From assembly GCF_021245735.1 (NCBI RefSeq), contig NZ_JAJISB010000012.1, forward strand, positions 62,001 to 126,000: 64,000 nt of DNA. Direction: 5' to 3'. The notes under the pieces were generated by a model. It was given only the letters and a program-made list of their open reading frames with translations. It ran no database searches and had not been told where the DNA came from. A program made the translations under genes and the position numbers. The DNA comes from Brevibacillus daliensis (GTDB taxonomy: Bacteria; Bacillota; Bacilli; Brevibacillales; Brevibacillaceae). How positions within the stretch are numbered: the first letter of the stretch is position 1; each line of letters starts with the position of its first letter. Positions 17,212-25,085 of this stretch are shown piece after piece.

Positions 17212-18015
17212 ATGGATAAGTCGACTATTATAGGGGTTATTCTTGGGGTGGTGGCAGTATTTGTAGGGATGTACCTAAAAGGAGCAAGTCTTTTAGCCTT
17301 GATCAACCCTGCCGCCATTCTTATCATTCTTGTAGGTACGATTGCCGCAGTATGCATTAGCTTCCCTATGGCAGAGTTAAAACGGGTTCCAACACTGTTT
17401 GCCATTCTGTTTAAAGAAAAACAGGAGCATAACAAGCGTGAATTGGTATCTCAGTTTATGAATTGGGCTGGGGTAGCTCGTCGAGAAGGATTGCTTGCTC
17501 TGGAGAATACGGCTGATGAAATTGTAGACCCGTTTTTGCGTAATGGCATGAAAATGATCATTGATGGCGGGGAGCCTGATTTTGTAAGAGAAGTATTGGA
17601 AGAAGAAATTAATGCGATTGAAGAGCGTCATGCCAGTGGTGCTTTGATCTTTTCGCAGGCAGGTACATATGCTCCTACACTAGGGGTATTGGGAGCCGTT
17701 ATTGGTCTTGTTGCCGCTTTGGGTAATTTAGCTGATATTGATATGTTGGGTCTTTCTATCTCAGCTGCCTTTATTGCTACACTATTAGGTATCTTCACTG
17801 GATATGTGCTCTGGCATCCATTTGCTAACAAACTAAAGCGTAAATCTGCTCGTGAAATTGAAGTGAAAAAAATTATGATTGAAGGATTGTTATCCATCCA
17901 GGCTGGTGTTTCTCCGACGGCTATTGAACAGAAGCTACTGGTATACATTCCTCTAAGAGAACGGAGTGTGGCTAAGAACGCAGCGAGGGAGGAAGGAGCA
18001 GAATTAGATGGCTAA
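17212..18015 (+). CDS. motA: Flagellar motor stator protein MotA
   Basis: 267 aa from ATG 17212 (AGGAAGTG site); the frame extends 11 codons further up without a better start. Four membrane spans: two near the N-terminus (IIGVILGVVAVFVGMYLKG, PAAILIILVGTIAAV) and two after a large cytoplasmic loop (APTLGVLGAVIGLVAAL, AAFIATLLGIFTGYVLWHPFANKLKRKS). The loop holds the charged KEKQEHNKRELVSQF and RREGLLALE region that contacts FliG. It resembles Bacillus MotA (proton type) more than MotP. The stop overlaps motB by 8 bases. Confidence 0.94.
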   Translation: MDKSTIIGVILGVVAVFVGMYLKGASLLALINPAAILIILVGTIAAVCISFPMAELKRVPTLFAILFKEKQEHNKRELVSQFMNWAGVARREGLLALENTADEIVDPFLRNGMKMIIDGGEPDFVREVLEEEINAIEERHASGALIFSQAGTYAPTLGVLGAVIGLVAALGNLADIDMLGLSISAAFIATLLGIFTGYVLWHPFANKLKRKSAREIEVKKIMIEGLLSIQAGVSPTAIEQKLLVYIPLRERSVAKNAAREEGAELDG

Positions 18016-18790
18016 ACGTAAGAAAAAGCATGACGAACATATTGATGAGTCCTGGCTCATTCCATACGCGGATATTCTTACTTTGCTGCTAGCCTTGTTT
18101 ATTGTTCTATTTGCATCGAGCTCTGTGGATTCACAGAAATTCCAACAGATGATGAATTCATTTAATTCAGCACTTACTGGTGGTGTTGGGGTTCTCGATA
18201 TGCCTTCACCAGTAGATCCCGTCAATCCAGTTTCCACCTCACCAATAGGGGGAAATGCTGATATTCAACTTGTTGAGAAAAAGAAGTACGAACAACAGAT
18301 GAATTTTTTGCAGGAAACGGAGAAGCTGGAACAATTAAAACAACAATTGGACATATATCTGGAAGAAAACAGCCTGACTGGCAAGCTACATACAAAAGTA
18401 ACAGAAGCAGGTCTCCTTATTACCATTATGGATAATGCCTTGTTTGCATCAGGTAGTGCACAGGTTCGAGCTGACGCCAAGGAACTTGCTAGTGAAATAT
18501 CCAAGCTATTGGAGCCGGATGGAAGACGTGTAACAGTCTCTGGACATACGGATAATGTTCCTATACGTAATAGTCAGTTTTCATCCAATTGGCAGCTTAG
18601 TTCCCAGAGGGCTCTTAATTTTATGACTATCTTATTGGAAAATAAAAAACTGGACCCACGCAATTTTAGTGCCATTGCTTACGGGGAGTATCACCCGACA
18701 GCTTCAAATGACACAGCAGAGGGAAGAGCTAAAAACCGTCGGGTTGAGTTAGCGATCCTGCGTAATTTTGAAAAAGAGAAAACGGAATAA
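18008..18790 (+). CDS. motB: Flagellar motor stator protein MotB
   Basis: 260 aa. A short basic cytosolic tail, then a single span SWLIPYADILTLLLALFIVLF with the proton-carrying Asp at residue 22, a plug/linker region, and a C-terminal OmpA-like peptidoglycan-binding domain (GHTDNVPI, SNWQLSSQRALNFM, AYGEYHPTASNDTAEGRAKNRRVEL). It anchors the stator to the wall. GGAAGGAG precedes ATG 18008, inside the end of motA. The pair forms a complete operon. Confidence 0.95.
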   Translation: MAKRKKKHDEHIDESWLIPYADILTLLLALFIVLFASSSVDSQKFQQMMNSFNSALTGGVGVLDMPSPVDPVNPVSTSPIGGNADIQLVEKKKYEQQMNFLQETEKLEQLKQQLDIYLEENSLTGKLHTKVTEAGLLITIMDNALFASGSAQVRADAKELASEISKLLEPDGRRVTVSGHTDNVPIRNSQFSSNWQLSSQRALNFMTILLENKKLDPRNFSAIAYGEYHPTASNDTAEGRAKNRRVELAILRNFEKEKTE

Positions 18791-18799
18791 CATAAAAAT

Positions 18800-18838
18800 C
18801 AGCCCGTTTCACTTCTCTAATAGTGGAACGGGCTGTTA
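18800..18838 (+). terminator. Hairpin terminator after motAB
   Basis: CAGCCCGTTTCACT paired with AGTGGAACGGGCTG (one G-U pair), 8-nt loop; the T tract is short. Confidence 0.75.
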
Positions 18839-18932
18839 TGTTGGTTGGCGCACAAAGCTTGGCAAATCTATATTTTCTATCTATGATAGTAATAAATCAA
18901 CTCTACATGAAAGAGTACAGGGGCGAGAAGTT

Positions 18933-19097
18933 ATGTGGTTTTTATTTTTTCTGGTCTTTTGTCTTAGTACACTGCATTATGTGTATCGCAAGCGAAAACC
19001 GGTATCCTATACCTTTTTTCAAGAAAGCTTATATCTTTTGTATATTGTTGGTTGTCTCGAAGTTGGAATCTACCTATTGTTTACCACTCTGTTCTAG
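18933..19097 (+). CDS. Hypothetical 54-aa membrane protein
   Basis: Begins MWFLFFLVFCLSTLHYVYRKRKP and has a second hydrophobic stretch (ESLYLLYIVGCLEVGIYLLFT), so two spans joined by a basic loop. ATG 18933 has a mediocre GGGGCGAG upstream. It sits between the motAB terminator and the end of the minus-strand LysE gene. Not recognised; overlapping frames make the exact start uncertain. Confidence 0.5.
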   Translation: MWFLFFLVFCLSTLHYVYRKRKPVSYTFFQESLYLLYIVGCLEVGIYLLFTTLF

Positions 19098-19139
19098 TAA
19101 ACAGGTATGCCCGTGAGCGATAATCAACTGTATGAATCA

Positions 19140-19748
19140 CTAAAGTGAAAAGAGAAGATAAATAGCAGCCAACCAAATAAGAATAGCAGCCAGGCGGTTT
19201 AACATAAACATGATTCTACCACCAGAATCCATCTTGCCTACTATTCTTCCTGCCCATGAAAGTGCAAAAAACCAGATCCACGAAACTGCAATACAACCGA
19301 AAGCAAAGGCGTACACAGCGCTTTCACTGTAAGTTAAGGCACTGATCCCGATTACACCGATTGTATCAAGAATGGCATGTGGATTAAGAAGAGAGACCGA
19401 AGCAGCAAACATCATCTGTTTGCCAGCAGATAATGGTTCTTGGGTTTGCTGATTTTTAGCATGCCCGCTGGATTTCCAGGTAAAGTAGCCAAGATACAGT
19501 AGAAAACAGGAACCAATGAGAATAAAGGCGGTTTTTAGCCAGATTACGTTCCAGAGTAAAACTGAGACCCCAAGAATTGCGATTATAATGAGAAAGGTAT
19601 CGCAAAGTGAAGCCGTAAGAATGGCAGGAAGTGCATGTCTAAATTTCTTTTGAACTGCTCCCTGATTAAATATAAAAATATTTTGTACGCCTAATGGTAA
19701 GATTAGTCCGAATGCAAGTAAGACTCCGTGAAAGAAAGCGATTGCCAC
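19140..19748 (-). CDS. LysE family amino acid exporter
   Basis: Predicted six-span efflux carrier of the LysE/ArgO type. GTG at 19748 was chosen because it follows GGGGGGT and gives the family's normal start (AIAFFHGVLLAFGLILPLGVQN); ATGs at 19766 and further up are possible. Signatures: LPLGVQNIFIFNQG, the central loop before MMFAASVSLLNPHAILDTIG, and a final hydrophobic helix. The substrate is probably a basic or neutral amino acid. It is divergent from a MocR-type regulator, an arrangement that suggests the regulator controls export in response to an amino acid or PLP adduct. Confidence 0.85.
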   Translation of the reverse strand: MAIAFFHGVLLAFGLILPLGVQNIFIFNQGAVQKKFRHALPAILTASLCDTFLIIIAILGVSVLLWNVIWLKTAFILIGSCFLLYLGYFTWKSSGHAKNQQTQEPLSAGKQMMFAASVSLLNPHAILDTIGVIGISALTYSESAVYAFAFGCIAVSWIWFFALSWAGRIVGKMDSGGRIMFMLNRLAAILIWLAAIYLLFSL

Positions 19749-19815
19749 GTGTTGTCGACCCCCCATATTAGATGATCCCATCTTACTGAAGAACCGATGA
19801 AATGTCTTCATCCAA

Positions 19816-19839
19816 TTGGTTGGGTATAAAGCCAACCAA
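19816..19839. promoter_or_regulatory. Inverted repeat in the LysE/MocR divergent region
   Basis: Perfect 8-bp inverted repeat TTGGTTGG - 8 bases - CCAACCAA in the ~120-base divergent intergenic region; candidate operator for the MocR regulator. Confidence 0.55.
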
Positions 19840-19867
19840 GTTGTGCTTTTATCTTAGGAGGAGAGAG

Positions 19868-21391
19868 ATGAAGAAGAGGCAAATTTCGCACCGATTTCAA
19901 GCAACTGCATCACCGTCCCCCATTGATATTGGCGACTGGCAACCATTAAGGGGGAGCAAACTCCCCTTGTATCGTCAGATTGCTTATTATATGACCGAAA
20001 AAATCAGTAAAGGTGAATGGCCAATCGGCTATAAAATCCCGACTGAACGAGCTTTGGCAAGTGCTTTCCAGGTTAATCGGAGTACGGTGGTTACAGCCTT
20101 CCAGGAGCTTGCAGCAGCAGGTCTAATCGAAGGAAAGAGTGGGAGGGGCACGATTGTGGTAAGCCAGCCAAGTATTCTATCCTCCCTTGATTGGCGAAGT
20201 TACGTGGATGCTGGCTTGATTCAGCCTAATCTCCCAACGATCCAGCAAATAAATCGGGCAGAATTTCTGCCAGATATGATTCGACTTGGTACAGGTGAGC
20301 CCTCTCCTGAATGGTATCCGCATAAGCAGATGACACAAATTTTAGGATCACTCAGAGATCATATACATAGCATGGGGTATTTGGAGCCAAAAGGGCTCTT
20401 AGAGCTTCGTATACAGATCAGCAAACATTTGGAGAGGATAGGCATACAAACAGACCCTTCTTGCATTCTGATTGTTTCAGGTGCGCTACAAGCCCTTCAG
20501 TTGATCGCTATTGGCTTATTAAAACCTGGGGCAACCATGTTAATTGAACAGCCAAGTTACCTTTACTCACTAACCCTACTGCCTTCTGCAGGTATACATA
20601 TGCAAGGGGTAGCAATAGATGGAGAGGGTATTTTTCCAGATGATGTAAGGGAAAAGGTAAGGAGTAAGGTCCGATGTACAACGAATACTAACGATCATGA
20701 GACCTCTATGTTGTATACGATCCCATGCTTTCATAATCCAACAGGCGCTATGATGAGTGTAGGACGTCGTCAGGAGCTTTTACAGGTCTGTCAGCAGGAG
20801 AGACTAGCCCTGATTGAAGATGACGTGTATCGCGAACTGTGGCTGGATGAGGAGCCTCCTCCTCCTATGAAAGCGATGGATGAAAAAGGCGTGGTCCTCT
20901 ATGTAGGGAGCATGTCCAAAACGTTAAGTCCAGGTTTACGTATCGGTTGGATCGTTGCACCTCCTACGGTAGTGGAAAGATTAGCTGATTTGAAGATGCA
21001 AACAGATTATGGGGCTAGCACTCTTTCACAATGGGCAGTTACAGAATGGTTGTCTAGTGGTTTGTACGAACAGCATCTGGATGAGGTTCGTAAGCAGCTT
21101 CGAATCAGACGAGAATGGATGCTTTCGCTGTTGGAGGAGAATTTTACTGACCTGGCTAGCTGGAATAAGCCTGCAGGCGGTTTTTATATTTGGCTTCAAT
21201 TACGTAAACCAATTCCACTGCACAAATTATTTGAGGAAGCAAAGCAGGAAGGGTTACTGCTTAATCCTGGTAATTTATATGATCCAGCTGATGGCTGTCA
21301 TTTGCGGCTTTCCTATGCTTACGCGGGCATTGAGGAGATGAAGCAGGGAATGGGGCAATTAGCTCTTTTACTGAAAAAATATCTCTATTAA
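19868..21391 (+). CDS. MocR/GabR-type PLP-dependent transcriptional regulator
   Basis: 507 aa from ATG 19868 (TAGGAGGAG site). Residues ~40-110 are a GntR winged helix (PLYRQIAYYMTEKISKGEWPIGYKIPTERALA, NRSTVVTAFQELAAAGLI). The rest is a class I aminotransferase fold with the PLP lysine in GSMSKTLSPGLRIGW and substrate-site motifs PCFHNPTGAMMS and IEDDVYRELW. MocR proteins sense an amine or PLP and usually regulate a neighbouring metabolic or export gene, here most likely the divergent LysE exporter. The ligand is unknown. Confidence 0.9.
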   Translation: MKKRQISHRFQATASPSPIDIGDWQPLRGSKLPLYRQIAYYMTEKISKGEWPIGYKIPTERALASAFQVNRSTVVTAFQELAAAGLIEGKSGRGTIVVSQPSILSSLDWRSYVDAGLIQPNLPTIQQINRAEFLPDMIRLGTGEPSPEWYPHKQMTQILGSLRDHIHSMGYLEPKGLLELRIQISKHLERIGIQTDPSCILIVSGALQALQLIAIGLLKPGATMLIEQPSYLYSLTLLPSAGIHMQGVAIDGEGIFPDDVREKVRSKVRCTTNTNDHETSMLYTIPCFHNPTGAMMSVGRRQELLQVCQQERLALIEDDVYRELWLDEEPPPPMKAMDEKGVVLYVGSMSKTLSPGLRIGWIVAPPTVVERLADLKMQTDYGASTLSQWAVTEWLSSGLYEQHLDEVRKQLRIRREWMLSLLEENFTDLASWNKPAGGFYIWLQLRKPIPLHKLFEEAKQEGLLLNPGNLYDPADGCHLRLSYAYAGIEEMKQGMGQLALLLKKYLY

Positions 21392-21477
21392 CAAAAGGCT
21401 TGTTGCGACAAATAAAAAAACGAGCTATAGTGGTTACTGTTATGATTGGCTTTCGTCTGGAGAAAGGAACATGCTTA

Positions 21478-21708
21478 ATGTCAAACGATTTGCGTATCTG
21501 TGATGAATGTAAGGGATATAATGCAGAAGAATTTGCCAAGCGTCTGAAGGAATTAGTTCCTGATGCAACGGTAGATATCGGCTGTCAAAATATGTGTGGC
21601 CATTGCTTGAAACGAGCATTTGTCTATGCGAATGGACGCTGGTTTATTGGGGCAAACGAGGAAGAATTGATCAAGAAAATGATGCCTCATATTAAAAAGA
21701 AAAAATAA
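21478..21708 (+). CDS. DUF1450 family protein (YuzB-like)
   Basis: 76 aa from ATG 21478 with AAAGGAAC upstream. Short cytosolic protein with a thioredoxin/ferredoxin-like Cys layout: ICDECKGYN near the N-terminus and DIGCQNMCGHCLKRAFVY in the middle, ending in a basic tail. Conserved in Bacillales with no known function; the Cys pairs suggest a metal or Fe-S site. Followed by its own terminator. Confidence 0.8.
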   Translation: MSNDLRICDECKGYNAEEFAKRLKELVPDATVDIGCQNMCGHCLKRAFVYANGRWFIGANEEELIKKMMPHIKKKK

Positions 21709-21720
21709 TTGATATGACAA

Positions 21721-21754
21721 AACCGCTACCCGATTGTGAAGGATAGCGGTTTTT
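21721..21754 (+). terminator. Terminator after the DUF1450 gene
   Basis: AACCGCTA / TAGCGGTT stem with a T-rich tail; a plausible terminator for both convergent genes. Confidence 0.8.
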
Positions 21755-21785
21755 GTTTTCTCAAATGTGAAGGTATTACTGGGCT

Positions 21786-22988
21786 TTAGGGCATTATACT
21801 GCGAAGTACGACATCTAACTGTGTATTGGAATAGTAGTAGAAGCCTGCGAGAACAGTAGATAGTAGCACGTAGGTAATCAGTACCTTCCAACGGGTTGAG
21901 GAAGAGGCCTTGTAGTAATTCTGGATATGAGAGAGTTCTTCATCCAGCTTCTTACTCTTCTCATTTGCTCGTTGTAATTCTTGTTGTAGGACGGTTGGTG
22001 CAGGATTCTCTGTATTCTCAGTTTGTAGTTGTTCCGTATCCCCATCCGGTCTGTAAGCATATTGATTCCAGGCAGACATGTATTCTTCTTTTTCGTGTTT
22101 CGTCAGAGTTTCCCATTTATGAAAGAGGAAAAATCGGTCCATCACAAGCTTTTGGTGCTCAATTTTTTTATCTTCACCGAATAATGGAAAAGAAAATGGC
22201 TTTTTCAACTCAGTTTTGGAACATTCATTTACCTCTCGTTGCAAGACAAGTCGCTCCTCAGAAGAGAGTGGTGATTCCATCCAAGTAGTCAAATCCTTTT
22301 TCCACTCCAGCCACTTATTCCGTTCGTATTCCATGGTTTCTGCTTGAGATGTACTCTTAAGATGATTGTACCAGGTAAACAAGCCCATGATAAAAATCAG
22401 AATCATAAGCGGGTTTGGTGAGTAGAAAATGAAAACAGCCATAATTAGCAAGCCCAAAAACCATAGGTTAGGTGAGAGGACTGCTACGATGCGACCACCA
22501 TCTAGAGGCGAGACTGGCATCAGGTTAATCAGGTTAATAAATGACCCCAGATAAACGACCAGTAACCAAATCGGCTCCTGCGTATAGTAATAGAGCGGAA
22601 TGGCAGGCAAGAAGGATAACAGTCCAGCGAATGGACCACCTAAAGCAAGAAATGATTCGGTTTTGGCATCACGAGGTAGTTCCTTTAAGTTAATAAAAGC
22701 TCCGACAAATGGGATAAAGAAAGGCATGGAGACCTTGATTCCCTTTATCCTGGCAGCAATGACATGACCTAACTCATGAATCATAATTAAATAAATCAAG
22801 GCAACTCCAAATTGCCAGCCAAAAAACACTGCATATACATAGAGGGCAACACCCATACTGATGAAGGTAGCACCGAACTTAGAAAATTTTAGCAAGGCAA
22901 GTAATGTTTTTGCTTTCGTAAGTAAAAACAAACCAATTACGATGAAAATCGAGCGATTGGCTTTTTTGGTTTTAGGATTTACGGACAT
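21786..22988 (-). CDS. Site-2 protease family (M50) membrane metalloprotease
   Basis: 400 aa. The N-terminal ~200 residues are membrane-embedded: zinc motif HELGH (in LIYLIMIHELGHVIAARIKG) and the third ligand in NLINLMPVSPLDGGRI, both intact, so it is probably an active intramembrane protease. This is followed by an unusual ~150-residue soluble, charged, partly coiled-coil region (KWLEWKKDLTTW..., LQQELQRANEKSKKLDEELSHI) and a C-terminal single span. Start ATG at 22988 with GGAGGAG upstream. The substrate is unknown; no sigma/anti-sigma pair is adjacent. Confidence 0.88.
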   Translation of the reverse strand: MSVNPKTKKANRSIFIVIGLFLLTKAKTLLALLKFSKFGATFISMGVALYVYAVFFGWQFGVALIYLIMIHELGHVIAARIKGIKVSMPFFIPFVGAFINLKELPRDAKTESFLALGGPFAGLLSFLPAIPLYYYTQEPIWLLVVYLGSFINLINLMPVSPLDGGRIVAVLSPNLWFLGLLIMAVFIFYSPNPLMILIFIMGLFTWYNHLKSTSQAETMEYERNKWLEWKKDLTTWMESPLSSEERLVLQREVNECSKTELKKPFSFPLFGEDKKIEHQKLVMDRFFLFHKWETLTKHEKEEYMSAWNQYAYRPDGDTEQLQTENTENPAPTVLQQELQRANEKSKKLDEELSHIQNYYKASSSTRWKVLITYVLLSTVLAGFYYYSNTQLDVVLRSIMP

Positions 22989-23048
22989 CTTTCTCCTCCT
23001 GAATGATTCACTTCATGATTGGTATACGAATGATCGGGTAATTGGTTT

Positions 23049-23348
23049 CTACTCGGGTATACCGGGGTTGTGAAACATAAATCCGTATTCACCCAATACT
23101 TCATCATAAGAGAGTGTTCCTCCGTCAAAATACCAAAAATCAGTGGGACGAATAACAAAGCGGATACCTTCTACATCAAAAAAGGCATCGTCTTTATGCC
23201 TATCATCTTTATCAACAGCATAGAATAGGCCACCTGTTCCTGGGCCTGCTGTTCTTACATAAAGACGAATGGTTTCACCTGGTTTAAAGCCGGCATATTT
23301 TTGATACGCGAGAGAAAACTCAGGCGTAATAGTAAGCTGGAGAGACAT
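23049..23348 (-). CDS. HesB/YneR-like family protein without cysteines
   Basis: 99 aa from ATG 23348 (GAAAGGACC upstream). It has the A-type carrier fold pattern (LTITPEFSLAYQKYAGFKPGETIRLYVRTAGPGTGG, then GIRFVIRPTDFWYFDGGTLSYDE...GFMFHNPG). The three cysteines of IscA/SufA are absent, so it is not a classical Fe-S carrier; YneR-type proteins of this kind are common in Bacillales and uncharacterised. Confidence 0.75.
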   Translation of the reverse strand: MSLQLTITPEFSLAYQKYAGFKPGETIRLYVRTAGPGTGGLFYAVDKDDRHKDDAFFDVEGIRFVIRPTDFWYFDGGTLSYDEVLGEYGFMFHNPGIPE

Positions 23349-23492
23349 GCTTATCGGTCCTTTCCATATTGTCCTTATATTGTAACACAGGTGAGGCAAT
23401 GTAAAAGTGGTTGTGAGTATACGAAAGCTTTGTTCATAAGAAAAACTTCTATCAAAGTCTTTCGAAGAAGCTGGTTCTTCTTTAGTGGATGT

Positions 23493-23589
23493 TTTTCATA
23501 CTGTATCAGGAAGTAGAGCCCAGAAGCTTATACGTTCTGATACAGTATGAAAAGACCGAGGTATTCACTAGAAGTGAACAGCCCGGTCT
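23493..23589 (-). terminator. Double hairpin downstream of the spore-protein operon
   Basis: Read on the minus strand, AGACCGGGCTGTTCACT pairs imperfectly with AGTGAATACCTCGGTCT (23553-23589) and runs into TTTTC. A second, perfect 17-bp stem (CTGATACAGTATGAAAA with its complement, 23493-23553) follows at once. It terminates the minus genes at 23596-24124; the second hairpin has no clear job. Confidence 0.7.
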
Positions 23590-23595
23590 AGGTGA

Positions 23596-23985
23596 TCAAT
23601 CTGTCTTGTACCCGACATCTTTATCAGGGTGCTGAAATGGTGAATCAGCTATCTCTCTATTCTTCTCAATCCGTGCCCGATTCTCAGGTGTATTCCAGCC
23701 AATGTCATTGGTTGGATGCACCCATTGTTCTCCTGCCATCACAGATGGATCTACATTGGTTGACCAATTTTCCAGGGGAGACTGAGGAGAACGATAGGAG
23801 CTGTCTCCAATGATTACCCCATATTCATTACGAAAAGGAGCCTGCATGGGAATATCTGCTTTCTTAAAATCAGGTGCATCAATCTGATGAGGCAAGGTAG
23901 CATCTATCGCCATAGGATTGAAGGACGCGATAACTGTACCTGACTGAGGTACATGAGATTTCTTGCTCGTTTTCTTCCTTGGCAT
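23596..23985 (-). CDS. DUF3905-type hypothetical protein
   Basis: 129-aa soluble protein with a basic start (MPRKKTSKKSH). The conserved-looking block FRNEYGVIIGDSSYRSPQSPLENWSTNVDPSVMAGEQWVHPTNDIGWNTPENR is recalled from the DUF3905 family of Bacillales, often found with sporulation genes. No catalytic motif is visible. It begins 7 bases after the probable spore protein gene and shares its terminator. Confidence 0.65.
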   Translation of the reverse strand: MPRKKTSKKSHVPQSGTVIASFNPMAIDATLPHQIDAPDFKKADIPMQAPFRNEYGVIIGDSSYRSPQSPLENWSTNVDPSVMAGEQWVHPTNDIGWNTPENRARIEKNREIADSPFQHPDKDVGYKTD

Positions 23986-23992
23986 GGATCGC

Positions 23993-24124
23993 CTACCGAT
24001 TCTCTTTCATGCGTTCCTTTGGCTCTGCATTAATGGAACCATCCGAGCGAATTGCCTCTGACTGAGACTTTGGCCCTCGAATTTCTGCTGTTTTACCAAA
24101 ATCTCTTGATTTATTACGGACCAT
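23993..24124 (-). CDS. sspK: Small acid-soluble spore protein K-like
   Basis: 43 aa: starts MVRNKSRDF and ends RSDGSINAEPKERMKENR, matching the SspK pattern of minor spore proteins (MVRNK...F at the start, ...DGS.N..P.ERM near the end). A strong TTAGGAGGGA site lies before the ATG at 24124. Minor SASPs are made in the forespore under SigG. Divergent from the DUF3886 gene. Confidence 0.65.
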   Translation of the reverse strand: MVRNKSRDFGKTAEIRGPKSQSEAIRSDGSINAEPKERMKENR

Positions 24125-24214
24125 GTGATTCCCTCCTAAGATTTTAATCGCTTGTAGTATGACCAAAAATGGTACAATACATGAAGAAGTAAGGATGAAA
24201 GTGGGAGGATCAAT

Positions 24215-24496
24215 ATGGCTAAAAAACGTGGAAACCGTACACAATCGAATACAAGACAACCCCATAACACTCCTGAACTGGAGCAAAAATCAGGGAACAG
24301 TTTAAAGGATATGTTAGGGGCAGCTGCTCTGGATAAATTAAAACAGATGGAAAAACAAATAAAAGCAACAAAAGAACAAGAGGAACAAGCAGAAAAAGAA
24401 CGTCGTATAAAAGAGAAAGAGGAGCGCGAAAAAAATAAGAGCTTCGCAGAACTTCTAGCCGATTACGATAAGAAAGGCAGCGGAAAATATTCGTGA
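24215..24496 (+). CDS. DUF3886 family protein (YqkK-like)
   Basis: 93-aa highly charged protein: basic N-terminus (MAKKRGNRTQSNTRQ), LKDMLGAAALDKLKQMEKQIKATKEQ, a long predicted coiled coil of E/K/R residues, then NKSFAELLADYDKKGSGKYS. The layout fits YqkK/DUF3886 of Bacillales; function unknown. GGGAGG site before ATG 24215. Its stop overlaps the GTG of the next small gene. Confidence 0.75.
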   Translation: MAKKRGNRTQSNTRQPHNTPELEQKSGNSLKDMLGAAALDKLKQMEKQIKATKEQEEQAEKERRIKEKEEREKNKSFAELLADYDKKGSGKYS

Positions 24497-24648
24497 GACA
24501 GGAAGAAAAACGCCCTGACACCTCCAAAAACGGCATGCTGAAACGAAATCAGCTACAGCTTCGTGAAGAAAGCGTAAAAGAACGTGGACGTTCTGTAGTG
24601 GACCGCTTGAATGCAAGGAAGAAGAAAGCAACAAGTAACAATGAATAA
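24493..24648 (+). CDS. Probable 51-aa small basic protein, coupled to the DUF3886 gene
   Basis: GTG 24493 overlaps the previous stop (GTGA), with AAAGGCAG upstream. The 51 residues are very basic (RQEEKRPDTSKNGMLKRNQ..., LREESVKERGRSVVDRLNARKKKA) and end just before a strong terminator, so the frame is bracketed exactly by operon signals. Not recognised; possibly a nucleic-acid-binding or spore-associated small protein. Confidence 0.5.
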   Translation: MRQEEKRPDTSKNGMLKRNQLQLREESVKERGRSVVDRLNARKKKATSNNE

Positions 24649-24669
24649 GTAATAATTAATAATGAATAA

Positions 24670-24718
24670 GAAAGCCCTCTTAATCCATTTATACATGATT
24701 AGGAGGGCTTTATGTTTT
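24670..24718 (+). terminator. Intrinsic terminator of the DUF3886 operon
   Basis: AAAGCCCTCTTAATC / GATTAGGAGGGCTTT stem with an 11-nt loop and T-rich tail. Confidence 0.88.
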
Positions 24719-24777
24719 TGGTTGTGCTAGTGCTCTGACTCCTGTGAACTGGCTAGCATAATTTTTGTGTCCACCTC

Positions 24778-25010
24778 AACAGCCTGTAGCAGAAGAAGCA
24801 TATTTTTTGGGCAGAAACCTTTAAGGTCCTACTCAGCGTAGCAACACAGAGTGAGGATAAAAAAGTGCAACCCATGAAATACAGCGTAGCTTACGCTACT
24901 TTTTGCACTTTCCGAACTCTGTATTGCGAAGCGGACAGAATAGTCTTCCTTGCATGGACCTTAACGAGTTTACAGCCAAAAAAATATGCTTCTTCTGCCT
25001 CCACTACAGA
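24778..25010 (-). repeat. Large palindromic intergenic repeat, copy B (inverted)
   Basis: Core palindrome of the family found at 1909, 38038 and 60999, here in opposite orientation. The end CTTCTTCTGCCTCCACTACAG is the complement of the left end of copies C and D. Its arms GCAGAAGAAGCATATTTTTT and AAAAAAATATGCTTCTTCTGC are complementary over ~20 bp. The inner stem is more diverged than in A, C and D. It lies between two terminators, and the short plus-strand frame through it is a by-product. Confidence 0.8.
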
Positions 25011-25025
25011 TGGTTCACCACAAAT

Positions 25026-25062
25026 CAAAAAAACGCCCTCCTTTCAGAAAGGAAGGCGTTTC
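25026..25062 (-). terminator. Intrinsic terminator of the yknXYZ-like operon
   Basis: Minus-strand AAACGCCTTCCTTT / AAAGGAGGGCGTTT stem, 3-nt loop, run of T. Confidence 0.9.
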
Positions 25063-25085
25063 TCAAACATATAACAAAAAACTAT

